DNA of 64,000 bases from Xylophilus rhododendri (GTDB taxonomy: Bacteria; Pseudomonadota; Gammaproteobacteria; Burkholderiales; Burkholderiaceae_C): the NCBI RefSeq assembly GCF_009906855.1, contig NZ_CP047650.1:4588001-4652000 (forward strand), written 5' to 3'. The translations under genes and the position numbers were made by a program. Shown piece by piece: positions 50,476 to 60,216 of the stretch. The notes below the pieces were generated by a model. That model had not been told where the DNA came from. It searched no databases and saw only the letters and a list, made by a program, of their open reading frames with translations. Numbering within the stretch: the stretch's first letter is position 1; every line of letters begins with the position of its first letter.

Positions 50476-51396
50476 TCAGCCTTCGTTCTGCTTCTGGAAG
50501 GACTCGGCCAGGAAGTCCACGAAGGTCCGCACCCGCGCCGTCAGCTGGTGGCGCTGCGGATAGACGGCGTAGATGTCCGCATCCGGCGTGGCGTACTGCG
50601 CCAGCACCTCCACCAGCCGGCCCTCGCGCAGGTAGCGTTCCACATCCCATTGGGCGCGCAGCAGGATGCCGTGGCCGGCCAGGGCCCAGCTGACGGCGAT
50701 GCCGCCGTCGTTGGTGGTGAGGTTGCCGCGGATCTTCACCACCCGGGTCACCGCCTGCCGGCCCTGCAGGGCGGTCAGGCGCCAGACGCCGTAGGCCTCC
50801 TCGCCCTGGCGTATGCCTATGCATTTGTGCCGGGCCAGGTCGGCCGGGGCTTTCGGCACGCCGTGCTGCTGGAGGTAGGCCGGCGAGGCGCAGAGCAGGC
50901 GCCGGTTGGCCGCCAGGCGGCGGGCGATGACACGGGTGTCCGGCGGGGCGCCGAAGCGGATGCAGACATCGAAGCTGTCCTCGGTCAGCGGCGGCGGGCT
51001 CACCGACAGCTGCAGCTGCACGTCCACCTGCGGGTACTGGCCGACGAAGGCGGAGATCAGCGGCGCCACATGGCTGCGGCCGAAACCCAGGGTGGCGTTC
51101 ACCCGCAGCAGGCCCTGGGGCACGGCCTTGGCCACGCCCAGCAGTTCCTCCAGCTCGTCGATGCCGCCGAGGATGCGGCGGGCGTGTTCCAGGTAGACCT
51201 CGCCTTCGGGCGTCAGGCCCATGCGGCGGGTGGTGCGGGTGACCAGGGCGACGCCGGCGCGCGCCTCCATCTGCGCCAGGCGTTTGCTGACGGCCGGTGT
51301 GCTCACGCCCAGTTCGCGCGCCGCCGCGCTCAGGCTGCCGCAGGCGGCCAGGGTGGAGAAGAAGGCGAGGTCGGCGGGCTGGATGGTGGCGGGCAT
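50476..51396 (-). CDS. LysR-family transcriptional regulator
   Basis: A 306-aa LysR regulator. The helix-turn-helix is LAFFSTLAACGSLSAAARELGVSTPAVSKRLAQMEARAG, followed by VTRTTRRMGLTPEGEVYLEHARRIL. The C-terminal domain (GLLRVNATLGFGRSHVAPLISAFVGQYPQVDVQLQLS) is of the CrgA/DmlR-like subgroup. DmlR controls D-malate metabolism next to the dehydrogenase DmlA, which is a relative of tartrate dehydrogenase. Lying at the end of the tartrate dehydrogenase-Bug-SGNH genes, it may regulate them. Confidence 0.9.
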   Translation of the reverse strand: MPATIQPADLAFFSTLAACGSLSAAARELGVSTPAVSKRLAQMEARAGVALVTRTTRRMGLTPEGEVYLEHARRILGGIDELEELLGVAKAVPQGLLRVNATLGFGRSHVAPLISAFVGQYPQVDVQLQLSVSPPPLTEDSFDVCIRFGAPPDTRVIARRLAANRRLLCASPAYLQQHGVPKAPADLARHKCIGIRQGEEAYGVWRLTALQGRQAVTRVVKIRGNLTTNDGGIAVSWALAGHGILLRAQWDVERYLREGRLVEVLAQYATPDADIYAVYPQRHQLTARVRTFVDFLAESFQKQNEG

Positions 51397-51419
51397 GGTC
51401 CGTCCTGCGCACCGGCCCT

Positions 51420-52247
51420 TCAGTTCCTGGCTCCGAAATAGTCCTGCACCGTGGCCCAGGCGGCGGTCTGCAGCGCCAGGGCGACATCGGCGGGCAGGCC
51501 GGCGGTCTCCTTCAGGCCGACCGGCGACCGGCGCCAGATCGTTGCATAGGTGGTGGCGGCGGCGAGGTAGCCGCCGGCCAGGGTGGGATGGCGCTTGTCG
51601 GCCACGTAGAGCGGGATCTCGGGATGGTCCCGGAGCGAACGCGCGAAGGCCAGGCCCGCGGGAATGACCAGGGCGTCGTTGTCGTTGCCGATCTGCGTGT
51701 AGGCCTCGGCCAGGCCCTGCGTCATCTCGGGATGGTCCTGGTAGGCCCAGGACATGAAGAACACCGGCCGCGCGCCGTGCTTGCGCACGATCTCTGCATC
51801 CTTCTTGGCATAGGCGTGGAAGTTGGCCTTCAGATCGGGATGCAAGGCGCACTGGCTGCAGTCCATCATGATCGCCACGTCGAACAGCGGCGAGCGCGAG
51901 TTGAAATGCAGCTCGTTGTTGCGGTCTATGGTGTAGCGGGCCACGGCGTCCGGTCGGAAGTAGGAGTCGACGTCGTGCCAGTCGAAACCCGCGCCGCTGA
52001 TGGTGATCATGGTGCTGGCCGGGCGTGCGGGCGGATCGCCCGCCCGGGCCAGGTTGCCCACGATGTTGTTGATGCCGTTGTTGTAGTAGAAAAAACTGCT
52101 GCCGATGTAGAGCACCGAGGCGGGTGCCGGGCTGCCGATGTCCAGGCGCATCGGGCGAATCTGGGCGATGGCGCCGGCGCCGGCCAGCAGGGTCAGGGCC
52201 GCGAGCAGGGCGCCGCGCAGCAGTCTCGGGGTGCGATGGGTTTTCAA
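51420..52247 (-). CDS. Secreted SGNH/GDSL-type hydrolase
   Basis: A 275-aa protein predicted to be exported: the hydrophobic LLRGALLAALTLLAGAGAIAQ segment ends near residue 29. Block I is VLYIGSSFFYYNNGINNIVG, with Ser in the GxS position, and the last block is ADKRHPTLAGGYLAAA, giving the D-x2-H of SGNH hydrolases. TTG 52247 is taken as start because AAGGAG stands seven bases before it; the upstream Arg-rich ATG reading has no support. It lies between the Bug gene and the LysR gene. An esterase releasing a substrate for import or oxidation is an attractive guess. Confidence 0.75.
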   Translation of the reverse strand: MKTHRTPRLLRGALLAALTLLAGAGAIAQIRPMRLDIGSPAPASVLYIGSSFFYYNNGINNIVGNLARAGDPPARPASTMITISGAGFDWHDVDSYFRPDAVARYTIDRNNELHFNSRSPLFDVAIMMDCSQCALHPDLKANFHAYAKKDAEIVRKHGARPVFFMSWAYQDHPEMTQGLAEAYTQIGNDNDALVIPAGLAFARSLRDHPEIPLYVADKRHPTLAGGYLAAATTYATIWRRSPVGLKETAGLPADVALALQTAAWATVQDYFGARN

Positions 52248-52299
52248 GTGTTGTCTCCTTCTGCGTCGTGATGGCGCCCGGCAAGAAGGAGACGAGGGC

Positions 52300-53265
52300 T
52301 TATTCGATGGCCACGTTCGCATCCTTCACCAGCCGGGCGTAGCGGGCAGTATCGCTTTTGATCTGCGCGCTCATCTGCTCCGGCGTGTCGCCCATCGGCT
52401 CGGCGCCTATGTCTTCCATGCGTTTTTGGAAGTCGGGCGAATGGATGATCCTGACCATCTCGCTGTTCAGCCTGGCGACGATGTCGCGCGGCGTGCCGGC
52501 CGGCGCCAGGATGCCGAACCAGGTGCCCTGGTCGAAGCCCTTCAGGCCCGCTTCCTCCAGCGTGGGCACATCGGGCAGGGTGCCGGAGCGCTTGGCGGTG
52601 GTGACGGCCAGGGCCCGCAGCTTGCCGGCCTTGATGAAGGGCACCACCGGCGTGATGGTGTCGAAGGACATATTGACCTGGCCGCCCAGCAGGTCGGTGG
52701 TCAGCGGCGCGCTGCCCTTGTAGGGCACATGCAGCAGTTCGATGCCGGTGCTGGCGGCGAACTGGGTGCCGATCAGATGCTGCAGCGTGCCGTTGCCGTT
52801 GGAGCCGAAGGAGAGTTTCTCCGGCGCGGCCTTGGCCTGGGCGACCAGGCCTTTGACGTCGGTCACCGGCGACTTGGCGCTGATCACCAGCACATTGGGC
52901 ACCAGGGCCACGGTGGTGATGGGGGCGAAGCTCTTGTCGAAGTCGTAGGGCAGCTTGCGGTAGACGCTGGTGGCGATGGCATGGTGCACCGCGCCCATCA
53001 GCAGGGTGTAGCCGTCTGGCTTGGCGGAGGCCACGTAAGCCGCGCCCAGCGTGGCGCCAGCGCCGGGCCGACTTTCCACCACGACCGGCTGGCCGAGGCT
53101 CTGCGAGAGTTTGTCGGTGAGCGCCCGGGCCAGCACGTCGGAGCTGCCGCCGGGCGGGAAGGGCACGACCAGGGTGATCGGCTTGTTCGGGAAGGCCTGG
53201 GCCTGCGCGCCCAGGGCGGCCAGGCCCAGTGCGGCGGCGGCCAGGGTGGATCGGATGGCGTTCAT
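52300..53265 (-). CDS. Bug-family tripartite tricarboxylate transport substrate-binding protein
   Basis: A 321-aa periplasmic binding protein. A signal peptide ends near LGAQAQ (residue 23). Bug hallmarks are FPNKPITLVVPFPPGGSSDVLARALTDKLSQSLGQPVVVESRPGAGATLGAAYVASAKPDGYTLL, GTLQHLIGTQFAASTGI and VPYKGSAPLTTDLLGGQVNM. Such proteins bind carboxylates or similar ligands, and many lack dedicated membrane subunits, as here. Its place after tartrate dehydrogenase suggests a hydroxy-dicarboxylate ligand. It starts 41 bases after that gene. Confidence 0.93.
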   Translation of the reverse strand: MNAIRSTLAAAALGLAALGAQAQAFPNKPITLVVPFPPGGSSDVLARALTDKLSQSLGQPVVVESRPGAGATLGAAYVASAKPDGYTLLMGAVHHAIATSVYRKLPYDFDKSFAPITTVALVPNVLVISAKSPVTDVKGLVAQAKAAPEKLSFGSNGNGTLQHLIGTQFAASTGIELLHVPYKGSAPLTTDLLGGQVNMSFDTITPVVPFIKAGKLRALAVTTAKRSGTLPDVPTLEEAGLKGFDQGTWFGILAPAGTPRDIVARLNSEMVRIIHSPDFQKRMEDIGAEPMGDTPEQMSAQIKSDTARYARLVKDANVAIE

Positions 53266-53306
53266 GGTGCTTGTCTCTTTTGTTTTTTGGGGTCGGAGCC
53301 GTCGCC

Positions 53307-54398
53307 TCAGGCCGCCTGGCGCTGCTGCGCGCTGGCGGCGACGAAGCCGCACACCGCCCGGGTGACCTGGGCGGTGGTGGCGTTGCCGCCGAGGTCCCGG
53401 GTGTGCAGGGACTTGTCGGCGGTGGCCGCTTCCACCGCGGCCATCACCCGCGCCGCGGCCTCGTATTCTCCGAGGTGTTCCAGCAGCATCACCACCGACC
53501 AAAAGGTGCCGATCGGATTGGCCAGGCCCTTGCCCATGATGTCGAAGGCCGATCCGTGGATAGGCTCGAACATGCTGGGGTAGCGGCGTTCCGGATCGAT
53601 GTTGGCGGTGGGCGCGATGCCCAGGCTGCCGGCCAGCGCCGCGGCCAGGTCGCTCAGGATGTCGGCATGCAGATTGGTGGCGACAATGGTGTCCAGCGTG
53701 GCCGGGCGGTTGACCATACGCGCGGTGGCGGCGTCGACCAGCTCCTTGTCCCACTTCACGTCCGGGAACTCGCGGGCCACCTGGGCGGCGATCTCGTCCC
53801 ACATCACCATCGCATGGCGCTGGGCATTGCTCTTGGTGACCACCGTCAGCTGCCGGCGCGGCCGCGACTCGGCCAGGGCGAAGGCGAAACGCATGATGCG
53901 TTCCACGCCGGAGCGGGTCATCATCGAGACATCGGTCGCCGCCTCGTTGGGATGGCCCTGGTGCACCCGGCCGCCCACGCCGGCGTATTCGCCCTCGGAG
54001 TTCTCGCGCACGATCACCCAGTCCAGGTCGTTCGGGCCGCAGCGCTTCAAGGGGCCGTCGATGCCCGGCAGGATGCGGGTGGGCCGCACATTGGCGTATT
54101 GGTCGAAGCCCTGGCAGATCTTCAGGCGCAGGCCCCAGAGGGTGACGTGGTCGGGGATGTGCGGATCGCCGGCCGAGCCGAAGAGGATGGCGTCCTTGCC
54201 GCGCAGGGCTTCCAGGCCGTCGGCCGGCATCATCTCGCCGTGGGCGCGGAACCAGTCGCCGCCCCAGCGGAAGTCCTCGAATTCGAATTGCAGGCCGGTG
54301 CTGGAAGCGGCCAGCGCCTCCAGCAGCTGGCGGCCGGCCGGCACCACTTCCTTGCCGATGCCGTCTCCGGGAATGGTGGCGATCCTGTACGTCTTCAT
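53307..54398 (-). CDS. ttuC: Tartrate dehydrogenase/decarboxylase (isocitrate dehydrogenase-like family)
   Basis: A 363-aa NAD-dependent beta-decarboxylating dehydrogenase of the TtuC/DmlA group. It opens MKTYRIATIPGDGIGKEVVPAG. The substrate and metal sites are GSAGDPHIPDHVTLWGLRLKICQGFDQYANVRP, VRENSEGEYAGVGG, and DTIVATNLHADILSDLAAALAGSLGIAPTANI; NIDPERRYPSMFEPIHGSAFDI completes the cofactor site. It may oxidise tartrate and decarboxylate D-malate. It heads the Bug-SGNH-LysR genes. A 19-base palindrome lies 72 bases upstream. Confidence 0.88.
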   Translation of the reverse strand: MKTYRIATIPGDGIGKEVVPAGRQLLEALAASSTGLQFEFEDFRWGGDWFRAHGEMMPADGLEALRGKDAILFGSAGDPHIPDHVTLWGLRLKICQGFDQYANVRPTRILPGIDGPLKRCGPNDLDWVIVRENSEGEYAGVGGRVHQGHPNEAATDVSMMTRSGVERIMRFAFALAESRPRRQLTVVTKSNAQRHAMVMWDEIAAQVAREFPDVKWDKELVDAATARMVNRPATLDTIVATNLHADILSDLAAALAGSLGIAPTANIDPERRYPSMFEPIHGSAFDIMGKGLANPIGTFWSVVMLLEHLGEYEAAARVMAAVEAATADKSLHTRDLGGNATTAQVTRAVCGFVAASAQQRQAA

Positions 54399-54469
54399 GG
54401 GCGATATCTCCGCATTGCCTGGACAAAAGGCAATGGTGCCGGCCGCGGGCCCGCCGCCGGCTCCGCCCG

Positions 54470-54488
54470 GGTTAAACCGTGCTTAACC
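54470..54488 (-). promoter_or_regulatory. Palindrome upstream of tartrate dehydrogenase, LysR-site candidate
   Basis: GGTTAA-N7-TTAACC, perfect over 12 bases, lies 72-90 bases before the dehydrogenase ATG and 13 bases beyond the stop of the hybrid kinase gene. It contains T-N11-A positions, as in LysR sites. It could also be an end structure of the kinase transcript, but no T run follows. Confidence 0.5.
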
Positions 54489-54500
54489 TGGAGTCAACAA

Positions 54501-56576
<2,076 letters not shown>

Positions 56577-56908
56577 GGCTCGTTCGACTGCGACGTCGCG
56601 AAGGCGGTGGAAATGGTTGAAAGCTTGGACCGGCAAGGCATGGTCGAGTTGCCCGGCTGCCGAATTTCGGCGCGCAAAACGTGAAGCATTGCGCAGTTGG
56701 CTTTCTGCGGGGGCGATGGCCCCGTCTGCATCCCGGCGATAGGGCGGCCGCCGAATCGCCCGCGAGCATATGAAAGAAATATTCAGACTCGGTTCACGCT
56801 GCTTTCATAAAAGCTTCATCAAGCTGAACGGTTTCTGATCGAGGCATTAATTTTGAGGTAAGGGGTGGATTACTAGAATCCGCTCGGCCAGATATTTCAG
56901 AAAATCCC
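56577..56908. promoter_or_regulatory. Divergent control region of the hybrid kinase and the PAP2-arn operon
   Basis: A 332-base gap, AT-richer near its right end. TTCAT (56804-56808) and TTCAT (56815-56819) form a direct repeat with 11-base period, as bound by OmpR/PmrA-type response regulators. It is flanked by GTTCA and TGAAC. About 35 bases further on, TTGAGG (56853-56858) and TAGAAT (56874-56879), with 15-base spacing, could be the promoter for the PAP2 gene at 56909. Nothing else coding is seen here. Confidence 0.5.
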
Positions 56909-57628
56909 GTGAACCCCATCCTCCAACCTGCCAGCCCTGTTTCGCTGTCCGTCCGTTCGTCGGCCGGCCTGCGCTTTGCCGGCATCACCATCGCCGGTTT
57001 CCTGGCGCTGTTCGCCTGGGACATGAGCGGGCTCGACCTGGCGGTGGCCCGGCTGACGGGCGGCGCCCAGGGTTTTCCGCTGCGGGCCTTTCCGCTGCTG
57101 GAAACCACCCTGCACATCGGCACGCGCAATATCGGCTGGCTGATGCTCGCGCTGTTTTGCGTCGGCATATTCCGGCCTTTCGGTTTCCTGCGCCGGCTCG
57201 ATTCGCGCGAACGCCTGCAATTACCCCTGTCGATTTCCTTGGGCCTGCTCGTGGTTGCGGTGATGAAATACACCAGCCATACCAGCTGCCCCTGGGACCT
57301 GCGGGAGTTCGGCGGCGTGCTGCCCCATGTGTCGCACTGGAACCTGGGTTCCATCGACGGCGGCCCCGGCCATTGTTTTCCGGCCGGCCATGCGGCCACC
57401 GGCTTTGCCTTCATCGGCGGCTATTTCGCGCTGCGCCGCCGCATGCCGTTGCTGGCGCGGCGCTGGCTTATGGCGGCGCTGGCGGTCGGCCTGGCGCTGG
57501 GGCTGTGCCAGCAGTGGCGCGGCGCGCACTTCACCAGCCATACCCTATGGACCGCATGGCTCTGCTGGACCATTGGCGGTCTCGTCGATATGGTGTCCCA
57601 TCGCCGCATGGCACGTTCCGGAGAATGA
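56909..57628 (+). CDS. PAP2-family membrane phosphatase, first of two
   Basis: A 239-aa membrane phosphatase with about five hydrophobic segments. The three PAP2 motifs are present in altered form: KYTSHTSCPWDL for the K-x6-RP region, HCFPAGHAATGFAF for the PSGH region with its catalytic His, and WRGAHFTSHTLWTAW for the S-R-x5-H region. The form FPAGHA with GAHF-x2-SH is shared with lipid A-type phosphatases and related PAP2 proteins. It begins at GTG 56909 and heads the Ara4N operon, so lipid A phosphate removal is a reasonable inference. Confidence 0.85.
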   Translation: MNPILQPASPVSLSVRSSAGLRFAGITIAGFLALFAWDMSGLDLAVARLTGGAQGFPLRAFPLLETTLHIGTRNIGWLMLALFCVGIFRPFGFLRRLDSRERLQLPLSISLGLLVVAVMKYTSHTSCPWDLREFGGVLPHVSHWNLGSIDGGPGHCFPAGHAATGFAFIGGYFALRRRMPLLARRWLMAALAVGLALGLCQQWRGAHFTSHTLWTAWLCWTIGGLVDMVSHRRMARSGE

Positions 57629-57629
57629 G

Positions 57630-58190
57630 ATGCAGACTTCGCCGGAAATCGTCTTTTTCCTCTGGCTCAACGCCAACGCCCAGACACCCGCCTGGGTGGT
57701 GGAAGCGGCCCGTTTCAGCACCAGCGGATTGCCCTGGCTGCTGCCGGTGCTGGCCCTGGGCGACGGCCTGCGTTCGCCCGCCGGCCGCAAGGCCTGCCTG
57801 CGCATCGCCGCCGGCATGGCGCTGGCCTGGCTGTGCGCCCACACCATGCGCAACCATCTGGACCTGCCGCGGCCGGCCGCGCTGCAGCTCGGCATGCAGT
57901 GGATGCAGCACGGCCAGGGCAAGGGCTTTCCCAGCCTGCATGCGGCCGGCGCGCTGGCCTTCGCCTATGGCGTGGCGCTGGCCGGACGGCCCTGGTTCTG
58001 GCGCGCGCTGGCCTGGGCCGGCGCGGCGGCGATCTGCTGGAGCCGGATCTGCCTGGGCCTGCATTTCCCGATGGACGTCATCTGCGGGGGCCTGATCGGC
58101 GCGGTCGGCGCCCGGCTGGCCTTCGGTTTCCCCTGGCGGCGGCAGATGGCGGCGGCGCGGTCCTCCGGCATCGCCGGTTCGGAGGCCTGA
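57630..58190 (+). CDS. PAP2-family membrane phosphatase, second of two
   Basis: A 186-aa PAP2 phosphatase with five to six hydrophobic segments. The motifs are RNHLDLPRP (motif 1, R in place of K), FPSLHAAGALAFAYG (motif 2, SLH for SGH) and SRICLGLHFPMDVICGG (motif 3). It is closer to undecaprenyl-diphosphate or BcrC-like phosphatases than its upstream neighbour. GGAG precedes the ATG at 57630, one base after the first PAP2 stop. Its stop overlaps the arnT start. The substrate may be lipid A, undecaprenyl diphosphate or phosphatidylglycerophosphate. Confidence 0.85.
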   Translation: MQTSPEIVFFLWLNANAQTPAWVVEAARFSTSGLPWLLPVLALGDGLRSPAGRKACLRIAAGMALAWLCAHTMRNHLDLPRPAALQLGMQWMQHGQGKGFPSLHAAGALAFAYGVALAGRPWFWRALAWAGAAAICWSRICLGLHFPMDVICGGLIGAVGARLAFGFPWRRQMAAARSSGIAGSEA

Positions 58191-59830
58191 TGCGACGTGG
58201 ACCGCTGCTGGCCCTGGTCGCTCTGTTTGCGCTGCTGTGGTTCGTGCCGCTCGGCGGCCGGACCCTGATCCATTCCGACGAGGGCCGCTACGCCACGCTC
58301 TCCCTGGGCATGCTGCAGAGCGGCGACTGGGTGACGCCGCGCCTGAACGGCCTGCTGTATTTCGAGAAGCCGGCGCTGCAGTACTGGCTGGGCGCGCTGT
58401 CGATGCAGCTCTTCGGCGTCGACGAATTCGCGGCCCGGCTGTGGCCGGCGCTGGCGGGTTTCCTGGCGGTGCTGGCGGTGGGCTATACCGCCGCCCGGCT
58501 GTGGGGCCGCGACACCGGCGTGCGGGCCCTGGCGATCGCCGCGGGCATGAGCTGGATCATCGGCAACAGCCATTTCCTCACGCTGGACGCGGGCCTGTGC
58601 CTGTTCCTGACACTGGTGCTCTGCGCCATGCTGCTGGCGCTGCGCGAAGGCGCCACGCCGGGCCAGCGGCGCGGCTGGACCTGGCTGGCCTGGGCGGCGA
58701 TGGCCGGCGCGGTGCTCAGCAAGGGCCTGGTCGGCATCCTGATACCGGGCTGCGTGCTGCTGCTGCTCTGCCTGTGGGAGCGCGACACGCGGCTGCTGCG
58801 CGGCATGCGCTGGTTCTCGGGCGCCCTGATCCTGCTGCTGCTGGCGGCGCCCTGGTTCGTGGCGGTGTCGGCGCGCAATCCGGGCTTCGCGGAGTTCTTC
58901 TTCATCCATGAACACTTCGCCCGCTACCTGACCGATGTGCACCACCGCGAGGGCGCCTGGTGGTACTACCTGCCGCTGCTGCTGGCCGGCGCATTGCCCT
59001 GGACCGGCGGCCTGGCCTGGCTGCGCGCGCCCGGCGCGGACGTGGCGCCGGCCGAGCGCACCGCGCGCCGCATGCTGCTGCTGTGGTCGGGCTTCGTGCT
59101 GCTGTTCTTCAGCGTCTCGCATTCGAAGCTGCCGTCTTACATCCTGCCGATGTTCCCGGCGCTGGCGCTGCTGCTGGCCGAGCGGCTGCGGGGTGTGTCG
59201 GCCGGTGCGCTCAAGCGCCAGCTGATGCTGCCGGTGGCCGCCTGGGCGGTGGTGGGCATCGCCTCCTTCTTCGTGGCACGCCTGGCTTCGGCGCGCACGC
59301 CGCCGCAGGCCGCCCATGAACTCGGCCTGGGCCTGGCGGCAGGCGCCGTGCTGTTCCTGGCCGGCGCGGCCCTGGCCTGGCGGCTGCTGGGTCGGCAGCG
59401 GGTGACGGCGGCGATCGTCGCCGTGGCCCTGGCCCATCTGGCCGGCACGCTGGCGCTGATGCAGTCGCACGATACATACGGCCAGACCAAGAGCAGCCGC
59501 CAGATCGCCGGACTGCTGCTGCCGCGCATCGCGCCGGACACGCCGGTCTTCGCGGTTCGCAGCTACGACCAGACCCTGCCCTTCTACCTGCGCCGCCATG
59601 TGACCCTGGTCGATTACGTGGACGAGTTCGACTATGGCGAGCGCCACGAGCCCGGCCGCTGGATCCCGGAGCTGGACGCCTTCCTCTCCACCTGGCAGTC
59701 GCTGCCCCAGGCCGCGGCCTACATGTCACCCACCACCTGGGCCGAGCTGCCCGAGGCCACGCGCCGCAGCATGCAGCCGGTCTACCAGGACGCCTTCCGG
59801 GTGGCCGTGGTGAAGGCGGTGGCGCCATGA
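58190..59830 (+). CDS. arnT: 4-amino-4-deoxy-L-arabinose lipid A transferase ArnT-like
   Basis: A 546-aa GT83 membrane glycosyltransferase. It opens with the catalytic-loop acid region IHSDEGRYATLSLGMLQSGDWVTPRLNGLLYFEKPALQYW, followed by about twelve hydrophobic segments and a C-terminal periplasmic domain. Length fits ArnT (about 550 aa). ArnT moves L-Ara4N from undecaprenyl phosphate to lipid A phosphates in the periplasm, lowering polymyxin binding. Its ATG overlaps the PAP2 stop, and its stop overlaps the flippase gene. Neighbouring arnB, arnC and arnA genes support the assignment. Confidence 0.9.
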   Translation: MRRGPLLALVALFALLWFVPLGGRTLIHSDEGRYATLSLGMLQSGDWVTPRLNGLLYFEKPALQYWLGALSMQLFGVDEFAARLWPALAGFLAVLAVGYTAARLWGRDTGVRALAIAAGMSWIIGNSHFLTLDAGLCLFLTLVLCAMLLALREGATPGQRRGWTWLAWAAMAGAVLSKGLVGILIPGCVLLLLCLWERDTRLLRGMRWFSGALILLLLAAPWFVAVSARNPGFAEFFFIHEHFARYLTDVHHREGAWWYYLPLLLAGALPWTGGLAWLRAPGADVAPAERTARRMLLLWSGFVLLFFSVSHSKLPSYILPMFPALALLLAERLRGVSAGALKRQLMLPVAAWAVVGIASFFVARLASARTPPQAAHELGLGLAAGAVLFLAGAALAWRLLGRQRVTAAIVAVALAHLAGTLALMQSHDTYGQTKSSRQIAGLLLPRIAPDTPVFAVRSYDQTLPFYLRRHVTLVDYVDEFDYGERHEPGRWIPELDAFLSTWQSLPQAAAYMSPTTWAELPEATRRSMQPVYQDAFRVAVVKAVAP

Positions 59831-60216
59831 GGCTGGCCGATTTCTCCTGGGTGCTGGCCGGCGTGCTGCTCAACGCCCTGGCCCAGCTGCTGCTGAAGGC
59901 CGGCGCCAATGCGCTGGGCCGGATCTCGCTGGACGTGGGTCCGGCCGGCGCCCTGGCCCTGGCCTGGGCGGCGGCCCGCCAGCCGGCCATCCTCGGCGGC
60001 CTGGCCTGCTACGGCGTCAGTGTGGTGCTGTGGGTGGTGGCCCTGTCGCGGCTGCCGGTCAGCCAGGCCTATCCCATGTTGTCCATCGGCTATGTGCTCA
60101 ATGCGCTGCTGGCCTGGTGGTTGTTCGGTGAACAGCCGGATGCGCAGCGCTGGCTGGGCATCGGCGTGATCGTGATCGGCGTCGTCCTGGTGGCGCGCAG
60201 CGGAGCCTCTACCTGA
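59827..60216 (+). CDS. EmrE-like small membrane protein, probable Ara4N-lipid flippase subunit (ArnE/ArnF-like)
   Basis: A 129-aa protein with four hydrophobic helices of the SMR/EamA type (LLNALAQLLLKAGANALG; LSRLPVSQAYPMLSIGYVLNALLAWWLFGEQP). In enteric bacteria ArnE and ArnF form a heterodimer that flips undecaprenyl-phosphate-Ara4N across the inner membrane. Here only one such gene is found, so a homodimer is likely. It overlaps arnT and arnB by four and one bases. Confidence 0.8.
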   Translation: MRLADFSWVLAGVLLNALAQLLLKAGANALGRISLDVGPAGALALAWAAARQPAILGGLACYGVSVVLWVVALSRLPVSQAYPMLSIGYVLNALLAWWLFGEQPDAQRWLGIGVIVIGVVLVARSGAST

